A DNA stretch of 61,637 nt from Hymenobacter sp. (GCA_025353905.1 JANXNW010000176.1:1-61637), one strand, 5' to 3'; positions 31,110-40,322 are shown, counted from the first letter of the stretch. Notes: generated by a model not told the origin, from the sequence alone. Program-made: numbers and translations.

Positions 31110-33871
31110 GGGCCGCGGCCGCTCTCGGCTACGAGCTGGCGCAGGGGCTCGTTAAAGCCTTCCGCGTCGAGCAGCTCTTCCAGGGGCAGGTGCAGGCGGT
31201 ATTGCCAGTAGTGGCTGGGGTTGCTCGGCACGTTGATTTGCTCGTCGTGGGGGTTGGCCCGGCGCAGGCCCGCGTCCATGCCCAGCAGGTCTTGCAGCGG
31301 GAAAATGGCCCACATGGCCGGCGAGGCCAGGTGCTGGGCCAGCACGTCGCGCACCACCCAGGGCTCGCAATAAAAAGGCGCGAGCTGCCGCCAGTGGCCG
31401 AGCGTGGTTTCGTAGTAGCGCTGGGTGCGCACCCGGTCTTCTTCCCACCAGCCGCGTAGTGTGCTCATGTCGTGGCTGCCCGTCGTGACCACGCTCAGGT
31501 AGGACGCGTCGGCGGGGTGGCCAAATTCGGTGCGTGGGTTGGCCGGCATACGCTGAACGTGCAGGCCCAGGATGCCGAGCTCGCGCATCACGCCGGGCAC
31601 CGAGGCGGGCACCATGCCCAGGTCTTCGCCGCAGATGAGCATCCGGGTGGCGTAGCGCACGGCCGGCAACTTTACCAGCCCCTGCGCGCGCCAGAACTCC
31701 TCGTGTCGTCGGAAGAAGTAGTCCACGTAAATATCGTCGCGCAGCCGGCGGCGGCTCGGCTCGTCGGCCAGCTCGGCGAAGCTGGCGGTTTTGTCGAGCG
31801 TGATGCGCGGGTGATAAAAATCGGGCTCATCGGCTTTCACAAACAGCACCTCGTTGGCGAAGTGGTAGAGCCCCGGCCGCACCCGCTCGTAAAAGTCAGC
31901 CCGCTCGGGCCAGGCCACGCGTTGGGCCGCCACGTAGCTTTCGACGGCCCGCTGACTGCTCATTTCGGCCCGAAACGCGATGTTGCCGTAGGCGTCGGCC
32001 GTCATAAACTCATCGAACACGGCCTGGGCCTCGCCGCCGAAAGTGCGCTCCAGCAGGTGCCAGCGCAGGTAGGGCGCGCAGAGGCGGCCTTCGTCGAACC
32101 AGCCCAGGCGGCGCTCAATCTCGGCGCGGTGCAGCGGCAGGGCCGGGGCAAAGTGCCCGAGCAGGCCCTCAACCGAGCTGGCGGGCATTTCCCAGATGCG
32201 GAAAAAGCCCAGGATGTGGTCGATGCGCAGCGCGTCGAAGTAGCGGGCCAGGTGGCCCAGGCGCTGCCGCCACCAGGCGTAGTCGTCCTGGGCCATGCGC
32301 GCCCAGTTGTAAGTCGGGAAGCGCCAGTTCTGGCCGGTGGTCGAGAAGTCGTCGGGCGGGGCGCCGGCCTGCCGGTCGAGGTGGTAGAGCTCGGGCTGGG
32401 TCCAGGCATCGACCGAATGGCGGTAGATGCCGATGGGCAGGTCGCCCTTGAGCACCACCCCGCGCTGCCGGCCGTAGTCCACGGCCGCGCGCAGCTGCTT
32501 ATCGAGGTGAAACTGGGTGAAAAAGTGCAGCCCGAATTCGTCGAAGTCGGCCCCGTCCTCGGCCGTGAGCGCGTCGAGCCCGGTCGGGGTTTGAAACTCA
32601 GCCGGCCACTGGTGAAAGTCCACGGTGCCAAAGCGCTCGCGCAGCCCCGAAAACGCGGCGTAGGGCACCAGCCACCCAGCCTGCTCGGCGCGAAACTGCC
32701 GGTAGGCCGGGTCGGCGAGAAAAGTCTGCTTCTCCTGCTGATAAAGCTTTCTCAAAAACGCCCACTTGGCGCTCATCACGGCCTCGTAATCCACCGTGGC
32801 CAGCGCGTTGAGCTGCTCGCGCAACTCGGCTAGCGCGGCGCGGTCGGCAGCTCTGCGCAGCTCGGCAATGCTTTCTAAATGAATATATTGCGGATGCAGC
32901 GCAAACACCGAGATGGCGGCGTAAGGGTAGGAGTCGACCCAGGTGTGGGTGGCCGTGGTGTCGTTGATGGGCAGCACCTGCACCACACTCAGCCCGGTGC
33001 GCGCGGCCCAGTCGATGAGCAGCTTCAGGTCCGGAAACTCGCCCACGCCCAGCCCGGCTTCGCTGCGCAGGCTGAACACGGGCAGCGCCACACCGGCGCC
33101 GCGCCAGGGCCCGGCCGCGTAGCGAAAGCGTTCGTCGTGGAGCACCGTGAGCGAGCCGGCGGCCGGGGCGGGCAGGGTGCGGTCGTCGCCGGTTTCGAGC
33201 TGGACCACCGCGCCGACAGCCGCGTCCCAGAGGCCATACTTGTAGCGCAGCCCGGCCGCCGGCTCGGCCAGGGCGAGCTCGCCGGTCCAGGTGGGGTAGT
33301 CGGCGTCGCCGAGCAGCAGCGGCGGTCCCTGGTCCCAGGCCCCGAGGGCGGGGTCGGAGCCGAGTACGCACACCTGCTGGCCGGGGGCCACCCGCGGGGC
33401 CGCCAGCGCGAAGCGGACCCGCGCGGCACCAGGGTTTTTCAGGCTGATTTTGGGCCGGCCAGTCGGCGCGGTGGGGTCGTTAAGTGAGGCCGAAGCCGCG
33501 GGCCGCCGAAACAGCGTGTCGGTAAAAGCGGCCGTAAACAGCTCGTTGGTTTCCTGGGCCGGCGCGCGCCAGAAGTCGCGCACGTCGAGCGTAGCTGGGG
33601 CACCTGGGGGCAGGGCCAACGAGCGGTCATCGCCCCATTCCCAGACCACGCCGCCGCCTTCCACCAGCAGCACGTACTTATAGCGCAGCTCCGCCAGGTA
33701 GTTCGCGTCGGGGGGCAGCGTCAGCTCGGCGCTCCAGCGGGTGGTGGCTTCGTCGTAGTGCAGGGGTAGGGCCTGGGCCAGCTGCCAGCCGCCCAGGGTG
33801 GGCCAGGAGCCGCACAGCACCAGCCGTTGCCCGTAGGTGGTGCGGTAGGGTAGCGAAAAACGGAGGGTCAT
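31100..33871 (-). CDS. malQ: 4-alpha-glucanotransferase (GH77) with two N-terminal CBM20 domains
   Basis: The enzyme (amylomaltase/disproportionating enzyme) transfers alpha-1,4-glucan segments between malto-oligosaccharides. The 923-residue protein begins with two starch-binding CBM20 modules (about 1-100, LVLCGSWPTLGGWQLAQALPL; and 135-235, VCVLGSDPALGAWDQGPPLLL). The GH77 barrel follows, with GDLPIGIYRHSVDAW, ALRIDHILGFFRIWEMP (nucleophile Asp), ICGEDLGMVP (acid/base Glu) and TGSHDMSTLRGWW (third Asp). The ATG at 33871 is preferred to 33901 since the CBM starts at MTLRFSLPYRT. This architecture resembles plant DPE2 and Bacteroidota forms. No other glycogen genes adjoin it. Confidence 0.95.
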   Translation of the reverse strand: MTLRFSLPYRTTYGQRLVLCGSWPTLGGWQLAQALPLHYDEATTRWSAELTLPPDANYLAELRYKYVLLVEGGGVVWEWGDDRSLALPPGAPATLDVRDFWRAPAQETNELFTAAFTDTLFRRPAASASLNDPTAPTGRPKISLKNPGAARVRFALAAPRVAPGQQVCVLGSDPALGAWDQGPPLLLGDADYPTWTGELALAEPAAGLRYKYGLWDAAVGAVVQLETGDDRTLPAPAAGSLTVLHDERFRYAAGPWRGAGVALPVFSLRSEAGLGVGEFPDLKLLIDWAARTGLSVVQVLPINDTTATHTWVDSYPYAAISVFALHPQYIHLESIAELRRAADRAALAELREQLNALATVDYEAVMSAKWAFLRKLYQQEKQTFLADPAYRQFRAEQAGWLVPYAAFSGLRERFGTVDFHQWPAEFQTPTGLDALTAEDGADFDEFGLHFFTQFHLDKQLRAAVDYGRQRGVVLKGDLPIGIYRHSVDAWTQPELYHLDRQAGAPPDDFSTTGQNWRFPTYNWARMAQDDYAWWRQRLGHLARYFDALRIDHILGFFRIWEMPASSVEGLLGHFAPALPLHRAEIERRLGWFDEGRLCAPYLRWHLLERTFGGEAQAVFDEFMTADAYGNIAFRAEMSSQRAVESYVAAQRVAWPERADFYERVRPGLYHFANEVLFVKADEPDFYHPRITLDKTASFAELADEPSRRRLRDDIYVDYFFRRHEEFWRAQGLVKLPAVRYATRMLICGEDLGMVPASVPGVMRELGILGLHVQRMPANPRTEFGHPADASYLSVVTTGSHDMSTLRGWWEEDRVRTQRYYETTLGHWRQLAPFYCEPWVVRDVLAQHLASPAMWAIFPLQDLLGMDAGLRRANPHDEQINVPSNPSHYWQYRLHLPLEELLDAEGFNEPLRQLVAESGRGPAY

Positions 33872-33974
33872 CGAAAGGCGAAAATCAGCGCGGGGGCGCA
33901 AGATACTGCCCTCTCGTTGGGTGGGGTCAGGCGCGAGTCAATTCGGGCCGCCGGCCCGCAAAGGTTGGCCGACG

Positions 33975-33982
33975 TACTTTTG
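33975..33982 (+). promoter_or_regulatory. Candidate TACTTTTG -7 box for the outer-membrane barrel gene
   Basis: TACTTTTG fits TAnnTTTG and lies 32 bp before the start at 34015. The best upstream TTG is too close to be a -33 element. Confidence 0.4.
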
Positions 33983-34014
33983 TCCAACTTTTCCGGCCCT
34001 TTACCACCTTTGCT

Positions 34015-34761
34015 ATGCGATTAGTCCTTTTTACTGCTTTTTTGGCCGTCGGCCTGCTACCTTTCGCTGCCCAGGCCCAGGGGGGCTACCACGCTCCACG
34101 CCGGTTTCGGGACGGGCAAGGGCGCATGTACCGTCGGCCGTCGCTGCGGCTCGTGCTGAGCGCCAACACGGCTTATTACAACGGGGACCTCACCAACCGC
34201 TGGGCCGACAATACCCGGCAGCTGGGCCTGGGCGTAGGCTTGGTTCAGACGATGAGCCCGCGCGTGAGCATGGCCTACGAGATAAGCTATTTCCGCCTCG
34301 AAGCCCGGGACATCTTCCCCGCGCGCAACTTCGCCTTCACCGCTACCAACGCCCTGACCACGGTGCTGCTGCGCTACAACCTGCTGCCTGACCGCAGCCT
34401 TTACATCGGGCAGCGGTACCGGCGTACCCCGCTGCTCATTTTTGCTGAGGCCGGTTTGGGCGCGCTCATCAACAACCCCGAGGCCCGGCAGGGCATCGAG
34501 CGCCTGGCCCCGGAGCCCCGCACTTTTTTCCCGAGCCAAGTTGGGGTGCTGCCCGTGGGCGGCGGCCTCATGCTGCGCCCCAGCGGGCGCCTGGCTTTCA
34601 CGCTCGAAGGGCTCTATTTTTTCACCACCACCGACCAGCTCGATGGCGTCAGCCTGCGGGGCAACCCTGACTCCAATGACCAGTTTGCCACCGGCAGCCT
34701 CAAGATGGAGATAACGCTCGGCCGCGGGCGCGGCAAGCCGTTGGCCCACGGAGCGGACTGA
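34015..34761 (+). CDS. Outer-membrane beta-barrel protein (DUF6089-like)
   Basis: The 248-residue protein has a signal peptide (MRLVLFTAFLAVGLLPFAAQAQ). The rest is dominated by alternating-residue amphipathic strands with terminal aromatic residues (RLVLSANTAYYNGDL, LGLGVGLVQTMSPRVSMAYEISYFRLEARD, ALTTVLLRYNLLP, LLIFAEAGLGALINNP, LAFTLEGLYFFTTTD, SLKMEITLGRG). This is consistent with an eight-stranded barrel. The AYYNGDL and L-GLG pattern resembles DUF6089 proteins of Bacteroidota. Function is unknown. It converges with the M20 peptidase gene (12-bp gap). Confidence 0.72.
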   Translation: MRLVLFTAFLAVGLLPFAAQAQGGYHAPRRFRDGQGRMYRRPSLRLVLSANTAYYNGDLTNRWADNTRQLGLGVGLVQTMSPRVSMAYEISYFRLEARDIFPARNFAFTATNALTTVLLRYNLLPDRSLYIGQRYRRTPLLIFAEAGLGALINNPEARQGIERLAPEPRTFFPSQVGVLPVGGGLMLRPSGRLAFTLEGLYFFTTTDQLDGVSLRGNPDSNDQFATGSLKMEITLGRGRGKPLAHGAD

Positions 34762-34773
34762 GGGGTTGGTTGA

Positions 34774-36135
34774 TTACTTCTTAGTTCCCTCGCTCAGATA
34801 ATCCACGGCCAGGCTCACCAGCGTGCGGACGCCGAGCGGGAAGGAGGTCTCATCGACTTTGAAGCCGGCGGTGTGGTGGTCGGCCACGGTGGCCGGGTCG
34901 GTGCCGGGCGTCATGCCGCCCAGAAAGATGAACACGCCGGGTATTTTCTCTTGAAAGCAGGCGAAGTCTTCGGCGCCGGTTACAGCCTTGATTTCGACCA
35001 CGTTGGCCGCCCCGTTAGCCGCCCGCTGGAGGGTGGGCAGCATCTGGGCGGTGAGGGCGGGGTCGTTGAAAGTTACCGGCACGTAGGGCTCGATGCTGAC
35101 TTCGGCGGTGGCCCCGTTGGCGGCGGCGATGCCGGCGGCCATGCGCCGGATGCTGTCCCAGATGCGCTGCTGGGTGGCGGGGCTGAACGCGCGGATGGTG
35201 CCCGAAATAGTGGCGTCGGGCGGGATGATGTTGTAGCGCACCCCGGCCTGCACCGTGCCCACCGTCACCACGGCCGCGTCCTGGGTGAGGTCGAGCTGCC
35301 GGCTCACGATGGTTTGCAGGCTGGTGATGAGCTGTGCGGCCGTTACCACCGGGTCGACGCTGGCCCAGGGCTTGGCCCCGTGCGCCCCGCGCCCGATAAT
35401 TTTCACCGAAAAGCGGTCGGAGCTGGCCATCTCACCCCGAGGCCGGTACCAAAGCTGCCCCACCGGGCCCGAAGCCCAGATGTGCAGCCCGAAAATGGCG
35501 TCCACCTTGGGCTTGTCCAGCACCCCTTCCTGCACCATGAGCCGCGCCCCGCCCACGGTGCCGGGCACCGAGCCCTCCTCAGCGGGCTGAAAAATAAACT
35601 TGACCGTACCGGGCAACTGCTGCCGCACCTGGCTCAGGGCGTGGGCCGCGCCGAGCAGCATGGCCACGTGGGTGTCGTGGCCGCAGGCGTGCATCACGCC
35701 CACGGGCTGGCCCAGGTAGGTGGTTTTGACGGTGGAGGCAAACGCGAGGCCGCTGGTTTCGGTCAGCGGAAGGCCGTCCATGTCGGCGCGCAGGGCCACT
35801 ACGCGGCCGGGCTTGCCGCCCTTCAGCACCCCGACCACGCCGGTGCGGGCCACGCCGGTTTGGACCTCCAATCCCCAGCTTTTGAGCTGCGCGGCCACGA
35901 AAGCGGCGGTGCGGGTTTCCTCATTGCCCAGCTCGGGGTGCTCGTGCAGGTCGCGTCGCCAGGCCACCACGCTGGCTTGCTCGGCGGCGACGAGCGGCGC
36001 GAGGCGTGCGGTAAGCGCCGCGTTCGGGGCCGCGCTCAGCATCGTTTTGGGCACGGCTTTTTGGGCGCGGGCGGCGGGCGGGGCGGTCAGCAGCAGCGCG
36101 GCCGGCAGCAGGGGCAAGAGTAAGAGACGGTTCAT
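34774..36135 (-). CDS. M20D-family amidohydrolase/carboxypeptidase, exported
   Basis: The 453-residue protein has a signal peptide (MNRLLLLPLLPAALLLTAPPAARAQ) and an M20D (IAA-amino-acid hydrolase/hippurate hydrolase-like) catalytic domain: RRDLHEHPELGNEE, RADMDGLPL, HACGHDTHVAMLLGAAHAL (metal and catalytic residues), FIFQPAEEG, the dimerisation-domain GRGAHGAKPWASVDPVVTAAQLI and the C-terminal GAEDFACFQEKIPGVFIFLG. It should remove an acyl or peptidyl group from an amidated amino acid in the periplasm or outside. The ATG at 36135 was preferred over an upstream TTG. CAAAGTA at 36142-36148 would be a near-consensus -7 box with almost no leader. Confidence 0.9.
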   Translation of the reverse strand: MNRLLLLPLLPAALLLTAPPAARAQKAVPKTMLSAAPNAALTARLAPLVAAEQASVVAWRRDLHEHPELGNEETRTAAFVAAQLKSWGLEVQTGVARTGVVGVLKGGKPGRVVALRADMDGLPLTETSGLAFASTVKTTYLGQPVGVMHACGHDTHVAMLLGAAHALSQVRQQLPGTVKFIFQPAEEGSVPGTVGGARLMVQEGVLDKPKVDAIFGLHIWASGPVGQLWYRPRGEMASSDRFSVKIIGRGAHGAKPWASVDPVVTAAQLITSLQTIVSRQLDLTQDAAVVTVGTVQAGVRYNIIPPDATISGTIRAFSPATQQRIWDSIRRMAAGIAAANGATAEVSIEPYVPVTFNDPALTAQMLPTLQRAANGAANVVEIKAVTGAEDFACFQEKIPGVFIFLGGMTPGTDPATVADHHTAGFKVDETSFPLGVRTLVSLAVDYLSEGTKK

Positions 36136-36200
36136 ACCGACCAAAGTACGGCCGCCGCGCCGGGTCGCGACTTAGCGCCCGTTTCATCAGGCCGGGGTGG

Positions 36201-36237
36201 CTGGCGTAGCGCGGGTTTCTGCCCCGCGCTACGCCAG
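36201..36237. repeat. Hairpin with 14-bp arms upstream of the M20 gene
   Basis: The arms CTGGCGTAGCGCGG and complement flank a 9-nt loop in the divergent gap between the M20 and PAP2 genes, so it is not a terminator for either. Confidence 0.85.
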
Positions 36238-36364
36238 CTGCTCCTTGGTGCGATTGGCCCTCGACCCCACCGACTGGGGCAATTAATAACGGAGAATTAA
36301 CGCGCCGGCCATGCGCATTTCGCGAACGCACTGCGGGCTTCCGAAAAAAATAATTCGTCGGGCT

Positions 36365-36372
36365 TATTTTTG
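36365..36372 (+). promoter_or_regulatory. Candidate TATTTTTG -7 box for the PAP2 gene
   Basis: TATTTTTG fits TAnnTTTG and lies 41 bp before the start, the same spacing as the thioesterase gene box. Confidence 0.4.
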
Positions 36373-36413
36373 CTGACTTGCCCCGCCCGCTTCTTTTTTC
36401 TGCCCCGCCCATC

Positions 36414-37133
36414 ATGCGCGTTTCTCAACCGTTCGCGGCCCGCGACCTGCCCGCCGATTTGCTGGTCGAAACCCCACTTCCGAGCCCGATTCAGGTGCCG
36501 ACGCGGACGCTGGCTCCGCGCGGCGAGTGGGCGCGGGCCTGGGCCGCGGCCCGGTTTCGGGGGCAGCTGCTGGCCGTGCTGCTGCTGTTGGTGGGGGGGC
36601 TCGTGCCGATTATGCCCGCTTATTTTCACCTGATTCAGCAGCGCGCGGGCTTCCTGCTGCCCGACCCACTACTGGCCCTGCTGCCGCGCGCCGACGTGGC
36701 CCAGCCGGTTTTTCTGCTCATGTATGGCAGCGTCCTGGCCGCCCTAGCCTGGCTGACGCGCCACCCGGCCCTGCTGCTGCGCGGCCTCTGGGCCTACACC
36801 CTGCTGCTGCTGCTGCGGATGCTCGTCATCTGGCTCGTGCCGCTGGTGCCGCCGCTCGATATACTGCCCATGCCCGACCCGTTCACCGCGCTCTGCTTCC
36901 ACGCGGAGGCGGAGATTATCACGAAAGACCTGTTTTTTTCGGGCCACACGGCCACCGTGGCGCTGCTGGCGTTGGCCGTGCGCGGCCGCGGCTGGCGGCT
37001 GGCACTGGCCGCCGCCGCGCTAGCCATCGGCGGGTTGGTGCTGGTGCAGCGCGTCCATTACAGCTACGACGTGCTCGCCGCCCCCCTCTTCGCCTGGTTG
37101 GCCTACTGGCTGGCTGGCCGGCTGGTGCGCTAG
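36414..37133 (+). CDS. PAP2-family lipid phosphatase/sphingomyelin synthase-like membrane protein
   Basis: The 239-residue integral membrane protein has about five or six helices and the PAP2_C (sphingomyelin synthase-like) catalytic motifs: KDLFFSGHTATVALLAL (first active-site His) and VHYSYDVLAAPLFAWLAYW (second His and Asp), forming a His-His-Asp triad. Such enzymes act on lipid phosphates or transfer phosphate head groups. The substrate is not evident. The ATG at 36414 was chosen; the earlier in-frame ATG at 36378 adds twelve residues. Confidence 0.82.
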   Translation: MRVSQPFAARDLPADLLVETPLPSPIQVPTRTLAPRGEWARAWAAARFRGQLLAVLLLLVGGLVPIMPAYFHLIQQRAGFLLPDPLLALLPRADVAQPVFLLMYGSVLAALAWLTRHPALLLRGLWAYTLLLLLRMLVIWLVPLVPPLDILPMPDPFTALCFHAEAEIITKDLFFSGHTATVALLALAVRGRGWRLALAAAALAIGGLVLVQRVHYSYDVLAAPLFAWLAYWLAGRLVR

Positions 37134-37312
37134 CGCGCCATTGGCGATTATTCTGGTGGAGCGCCCCGCTAATACCCGCCGCGCCGTGCGCTAGCTGCTG
37201 GCCCACGCGTATGGCGTTTATCATTCATAAATTAACCTTTAAAACTTGTCAGTCAGCAGTCGCATTGTCAATTGATAAGCGTTAATTGTTAATTGATAAA
37301 GGTTAATAGGAC

Positions 37313-38596
37313 TTACACTAGTCCGGCCAGTTTCTCCACACCCGGCCCGAGCACGAGCCCGGCATCGGCCCCGAGCCAGTCGGTGAGCACGCTGGCGTAG
37401 AGGCTGCGGAAGTCGAGTTGGTAGCGCAGGTCGCCCTGGTCGAGGTCGGCGGCGGCCAGGCTGGCGGGCTGGTTGAGCAGGCCGGCGCGGCGCAGGGCGC
37501 CGCTGAGCAGCAGCACGTTGTTGGCCGTGCCGTGGTCGGTGCCGTTACTTGCGTTCTGGCTTACGCGCCGCCCAAACTCGCTGAATACCAGCACGAGGGT
37601 ATTGGTCCACTCGCCGCTTTTTTGCAGGTCGGCGGCCAGCGTGGTTAGGCCGTCCGAGAGCTCGCCCAGCAGCTGCGCTTGCCGGCTGTGCTGCCCCACG
37701 TGGGTGTCGAAGCCGCTCAGGGCCACGTAGTACACCCGCGACTCGACGCCCGCGTTAATGAGCCCAGCCGTGGTCTTCAGGCTTTTGCCGAACTCCGAGT
37801 TCGGATAAGCCCCCGTGCTGGTGCTGGCCGGTCGGGCTTTCGCTTTTTCGTAGAGATAGTCGGCCGACGAAGCCGCGTCGGCCAGCGTTTTGTAGAGGTA
37901 GTCCAGCGCAGAGCTGCCCGGCGCGGCGGCGCTTTCCTGGCTGAGGCGGCTCAGGTAGCGGCTTTGGGTGAGCTGATGAAACTTGGCCGGGTCGCGCAGG
38001 GCCAGGCCAGTGCGCCGCTCGCCCTTGAGGGCCAGGCTGAGTGTATCGTCGATTTCGAGGGCCTGGTAGGCGGGTGGCGCGCTGGCCATGGCTGGCGCAC
38101 CTGGTGCGCCGGGCGCGCCCGCCGCGGGGCAGCTGCTGTCGAGGTAGCGGCCCAGCCAGCCGGTCGTCAAGGTGCGCTCGGAGCCCGAGCCCGACTGCCA
38201 GATGTCCATCGAGCGGAAGTGCGAGCGGTCGGGGTTGGGGTAGCCCACGGCGTTGGCGATGGCCAGCTGGCCCTGGTCGAACAAGCCCTTCAGGCCCCGC
38301 ATGGCCGGGTGCAGGGCCAGCTCGTCGCTGAGCGGCAGCAGCCCGTCGCTGGAGCGCAGCGCCAGCGTGGGCCGGGCCTGGAAATATAGGTCGTTGCGAA
38401 ACGGCACGATGGTGTTCAGCCCGTCGTTGCCGCCGCCGAGCTGCACCACGATGAGCCGCCGGCCCGCGCCGCCCGGTGCGTCGCGCAGCCGCGCCGCGAG
38501 CCCCGCCCCCGGCCGGTCGAGCGCGTACAAAAACTTGGGTACCAGCAGCAAGGTGCTGGCCAGGGCCGAGGATTGCAAAAAACGGCGGCGTTGCAT
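37313..38596 (-). CDS. DUF1501 domain protein
   Basis: The 427-residue protein has a twin-arginine-like start (MQRRRFLQSSALASTLLLVPKFLYAL). The body matches DUF1501 proteins: RRLIVVQLGGGNDGLNTIVPF, FRSMDIWQSGSG, YYVALSGFDTHVGQHSRQAQLLGELSDGLTTLAADL, LVLVFSEFGRRVSQNASNGTDHGTANNVLL. The SEFGRR...DHG motif is sulfatase/alkaline phosphatase-superfamily-like. It is downstream of DUF1800 in the same direction, a pair seen widely in Bacteroidota and Planctomycetota. The function of the pair is not established. Confidence 0.92.
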   Translation of the reverse strand: MQRRRFLQSSALASTLLLVPKFLYALDRPGAGLAARLRDAPGGAGRRLIVVQLGGGNDGLNTIVPFRNDLYFQARPTLALRSSDGLLPLSDELALHPAMRGLKGLFDQGQLAIANAVGYPNPDRSHFRSMDIWQSGSGSERTLTTGWLGRYLDSSCPAAGAPGAPGAPAMASAPPAYQALEIDDTLSLALKGERRTGLALRDPAKFHQLTQSRYLSRLSQESAAAPGSSALDYLYKTLADAASSADYLYEKAKARPASTSTGAYPNSEFGKSLKTTAGLINAGVESRVYYVALSGFDTHVGQHSRQAQLLGELSDGLTTLAADLQKSGEWTNTLVLVFSEFGRRVSQNASNGTDHGTANNVLLLSGALRRAGLLNQPASLAAADLDQGDLRYQLDFRSLYASVLTDWLGADAGLVLGPGVEKLAGLV

Positions 38597-38625
38597 GATG
38601 GTGATGGGTAGTTGAGTTTAAATAA

Positions 38626-38667
38626 CGGTCATTGCGAGCATGTTGCGCAACATGCTCGCAATGACCG
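38626..38667. repeat. Perfect 42-bp palindrome without a loop
   Basis: CGGTCATTGCGAGCATGTTGC is followed directly by its exact reverse complement. It lies in the 96-bp gap between the co-directional DUF1800 and DUF1501 genes. The outer word GTCATTGCGAGC also occurs in the 55.1-kb palindrome. Confidence 0.95.
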
Positions 38668-38692
38668 ACGAGGAAAATGCGCCATCCTACTA

Positions 38693-40246
38693 TCAAGCCA
38701 GCTGATATTCGGGCAGGCTCAGCAAGCCTACCAGCGTGGCGCGCAGTTGCTCTTCGGGCGTGGCGGCCTGGGCGGCGGCCTGCGCTACGAGGGCCAGGTT
38801 TTCGGGTCGGATGGGCGCTTGCAGCAGAAACGCGGCCAGCTGGCGCGGCTGCTCGGCGGCGGGCGTGGCCCCGAGCAGCTGCTGCAGCGGGGCCAGCGGC
38901 AGGCGGGTGGCGAGGCCAGCGCGCAGCTGCCGCTGGCCGGCCGTAGTTTGGGGCGTCACGTCGTTCTCATCGTCTTTGAGGCGCAGCGTGAAATCGGCGT
39001 TTTTGAATAAAATACCCGGCAGCTGCAAGCGCAGCAGCAGCGACGACGAGTCAATCCAGGCGCGGCCGCCCGGCCAGCCGGCCACGTTGGGCGGAAACAA
39101 CAGCGTCTGGCCCAGCGCGCGCTGGTAGCCGAGCAATACGTTCTCGTTCGTGACGCGCAGGCCCAGCGTCCGGCGCAGCCCGGCCACGAGCGCCACCGGC
39201 GACTTGATGAGCGCGCCCACCTGCGCCGGCTCGTAAAACCAGGGTGCCGTGAAAAGGCGACTCAGCAGCTCGCCCACGTCGTAGCCGCTGGCCCGGAAAG
39301 CGGCCGCCAGCGGCGCGATGCGGGTCGGGTCGGGCTGGTCGTTTACGAAAAAGCGGTAGATTTTCGTGGTCAGAAACGTGGCCGCCGCCGGCTGTGCCAG
39401 GATGATGCGCAGCGCGTCTTCGCCGCTCCAGGGGCCGGTTTGGCCGAGCAGGGTTTTGGAGCCGGCGTCGTGCTCGCGCTCCCGAAATCGAAACTTTCCT
39501 TCGTAATCGAAGCCCCAGCCGGTGAACGCGCGGGCGGCTTCCTTCACGTCAGTCTCCGAATAATTGCCCCGGCCCAGGGTGAAAAGCTCCATCAGCTCGC
39601 GGGCGAAATTCTCGTTCGGGTGCTGCTTTCTATTTTGTTGGTTGTTAAGAAATTGCAGCATGGCCGGCTCGCGGCTCACGGCCAGCAGCAAGTCCGGAAA
39701 TTTGCCCAGCGCCCCCGCCCGAATGGTGTTGAGCAAGCTCAGGGCGGCCTCAGGGCGGCGCACCCGGCAGGCAAAGTGCCCGTGCCAGAACAAAGCCATC
39801 TTCTCGCGCAATTGGCCTTCGCTATCGCTCATGCGCGTCATCCAAGCCGCGCTCAGGTTGAGAAATGCGTCTCGGTTGCCTGCGTTCAGCGCCTTGCGCT
39901 GCTCGGGGGTCAGGTCGGCGCGGCGCAGTCGGGGCGGGCCCGTCTGGTTTATCTGGCTCATTTGGCCCGAGGCTGGTGCCGGACTTGTCGGCAGCGGGGC
40001 CTGCTCGGCGGGAGCCGGTGCCACCAGCGGCGCGGTGGTTGCCGGCGGGGCCATGGTGGCCATCAGCTCGCCCGGCGGGACGGCGGCAGCGGGCAGCGTG
40101 AGGGGCGCGTAGGCCTGGGCATCGCGCCAGAGCTGCTGCCACGCGCGGGCCGGGCTCAGGCCGGCGGCCCCGTTCGACACGTCCTGGGGCCGCGGCCCGA
40201 AGCCGGCCCGCCAATACAAGTGCTGAAGCTGCTGCTGGGTGCTCAT
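38693..40246 (-). CDS. DUF1800 domain protein
   Basis: The 517-residue protein has the DUF1800 hallmarks: HLYWRAGFGPRP at the start, LREKMALFWHGHFACR, NENFARELMELFTLGRGNYSETDVKEAARAFTGWGF and a C-terminal GYQRALGQTLLFPPNVAGWPGGRAWIDSSSLL. A Pro/Ala-rich insertion (about 60-100) follows the N-terminal helix. No convincing signal peptide was seen. It is upstream of DUF1501, forming a probable two-gene operon interrupted by a perfect palindrome. Function is unknown; a surface or cytoplasmic role is undecided. Confidence 0.92.
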   Translation of the reverse strand: MSTQQQLQHLYWRAGFGPRPQDVSNGAAGLSPARAWQQLWRDAQAYAPLTLPAAAVPPGELMATMAPPATTAPLVAPAPAEQAPLPTSPAPASGQMSQINQTGPPRLRRADLTPEQRKALNAGNRDAFLNLSAAWMTRMSDSEGQLREKMALFWHGHFACRVRRPEAALSLLNTIRAGALGKFPDLLLAVSREPAMLQFLNNQQNRKQHPNENFARELMELFTLGRGNYSETDVKEAARAFTGWGFDYEGKFRFREREHDAGSKTLLGQTGPWSGEDALRIILAQPAAATFLTTKIYRFFVNDQPDPTRIAPLAAAFRASGYDVGELLSRLFTAPWFYEPAQVGALIKSPVALVAGLRRTLGLRVTNENVLLGYQRALGQTLLFPPNVAGWPGGRAWIDSSSLLLRLQLPGILFKNADFTLRLKDDENDVTPQTTAGQRQLRAGLATRLPLAPLQQLLGATPAAEQPRQLAAFLLQAPIRPENLALVAQAAAQAATPEEQLRATLVGLLSLPEYQLA

Positions 40247-40296
40247 GGCCGCTTGGAGGGCACGGGCGGGGCGGGGTTTAATGAGTACTCCTGCCC

Positions 40297-40322
40297 AGCG
40301 GGCGGGCCGCGCCCGCCCCTAC
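40297..40322. repeat. GC-rich repeat containing the lamin-tail gene stop codon
   Basis: This AGCGGGCGG...CCGCCCCTAC-type sequence resembles the 26-bp arm at 19081-19106. On the minus strand the stop TAG of the lamin-tail gene (40319-40321) lies in its outer end, as the moaC stop does in the other copy. Confidence 0.6.
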
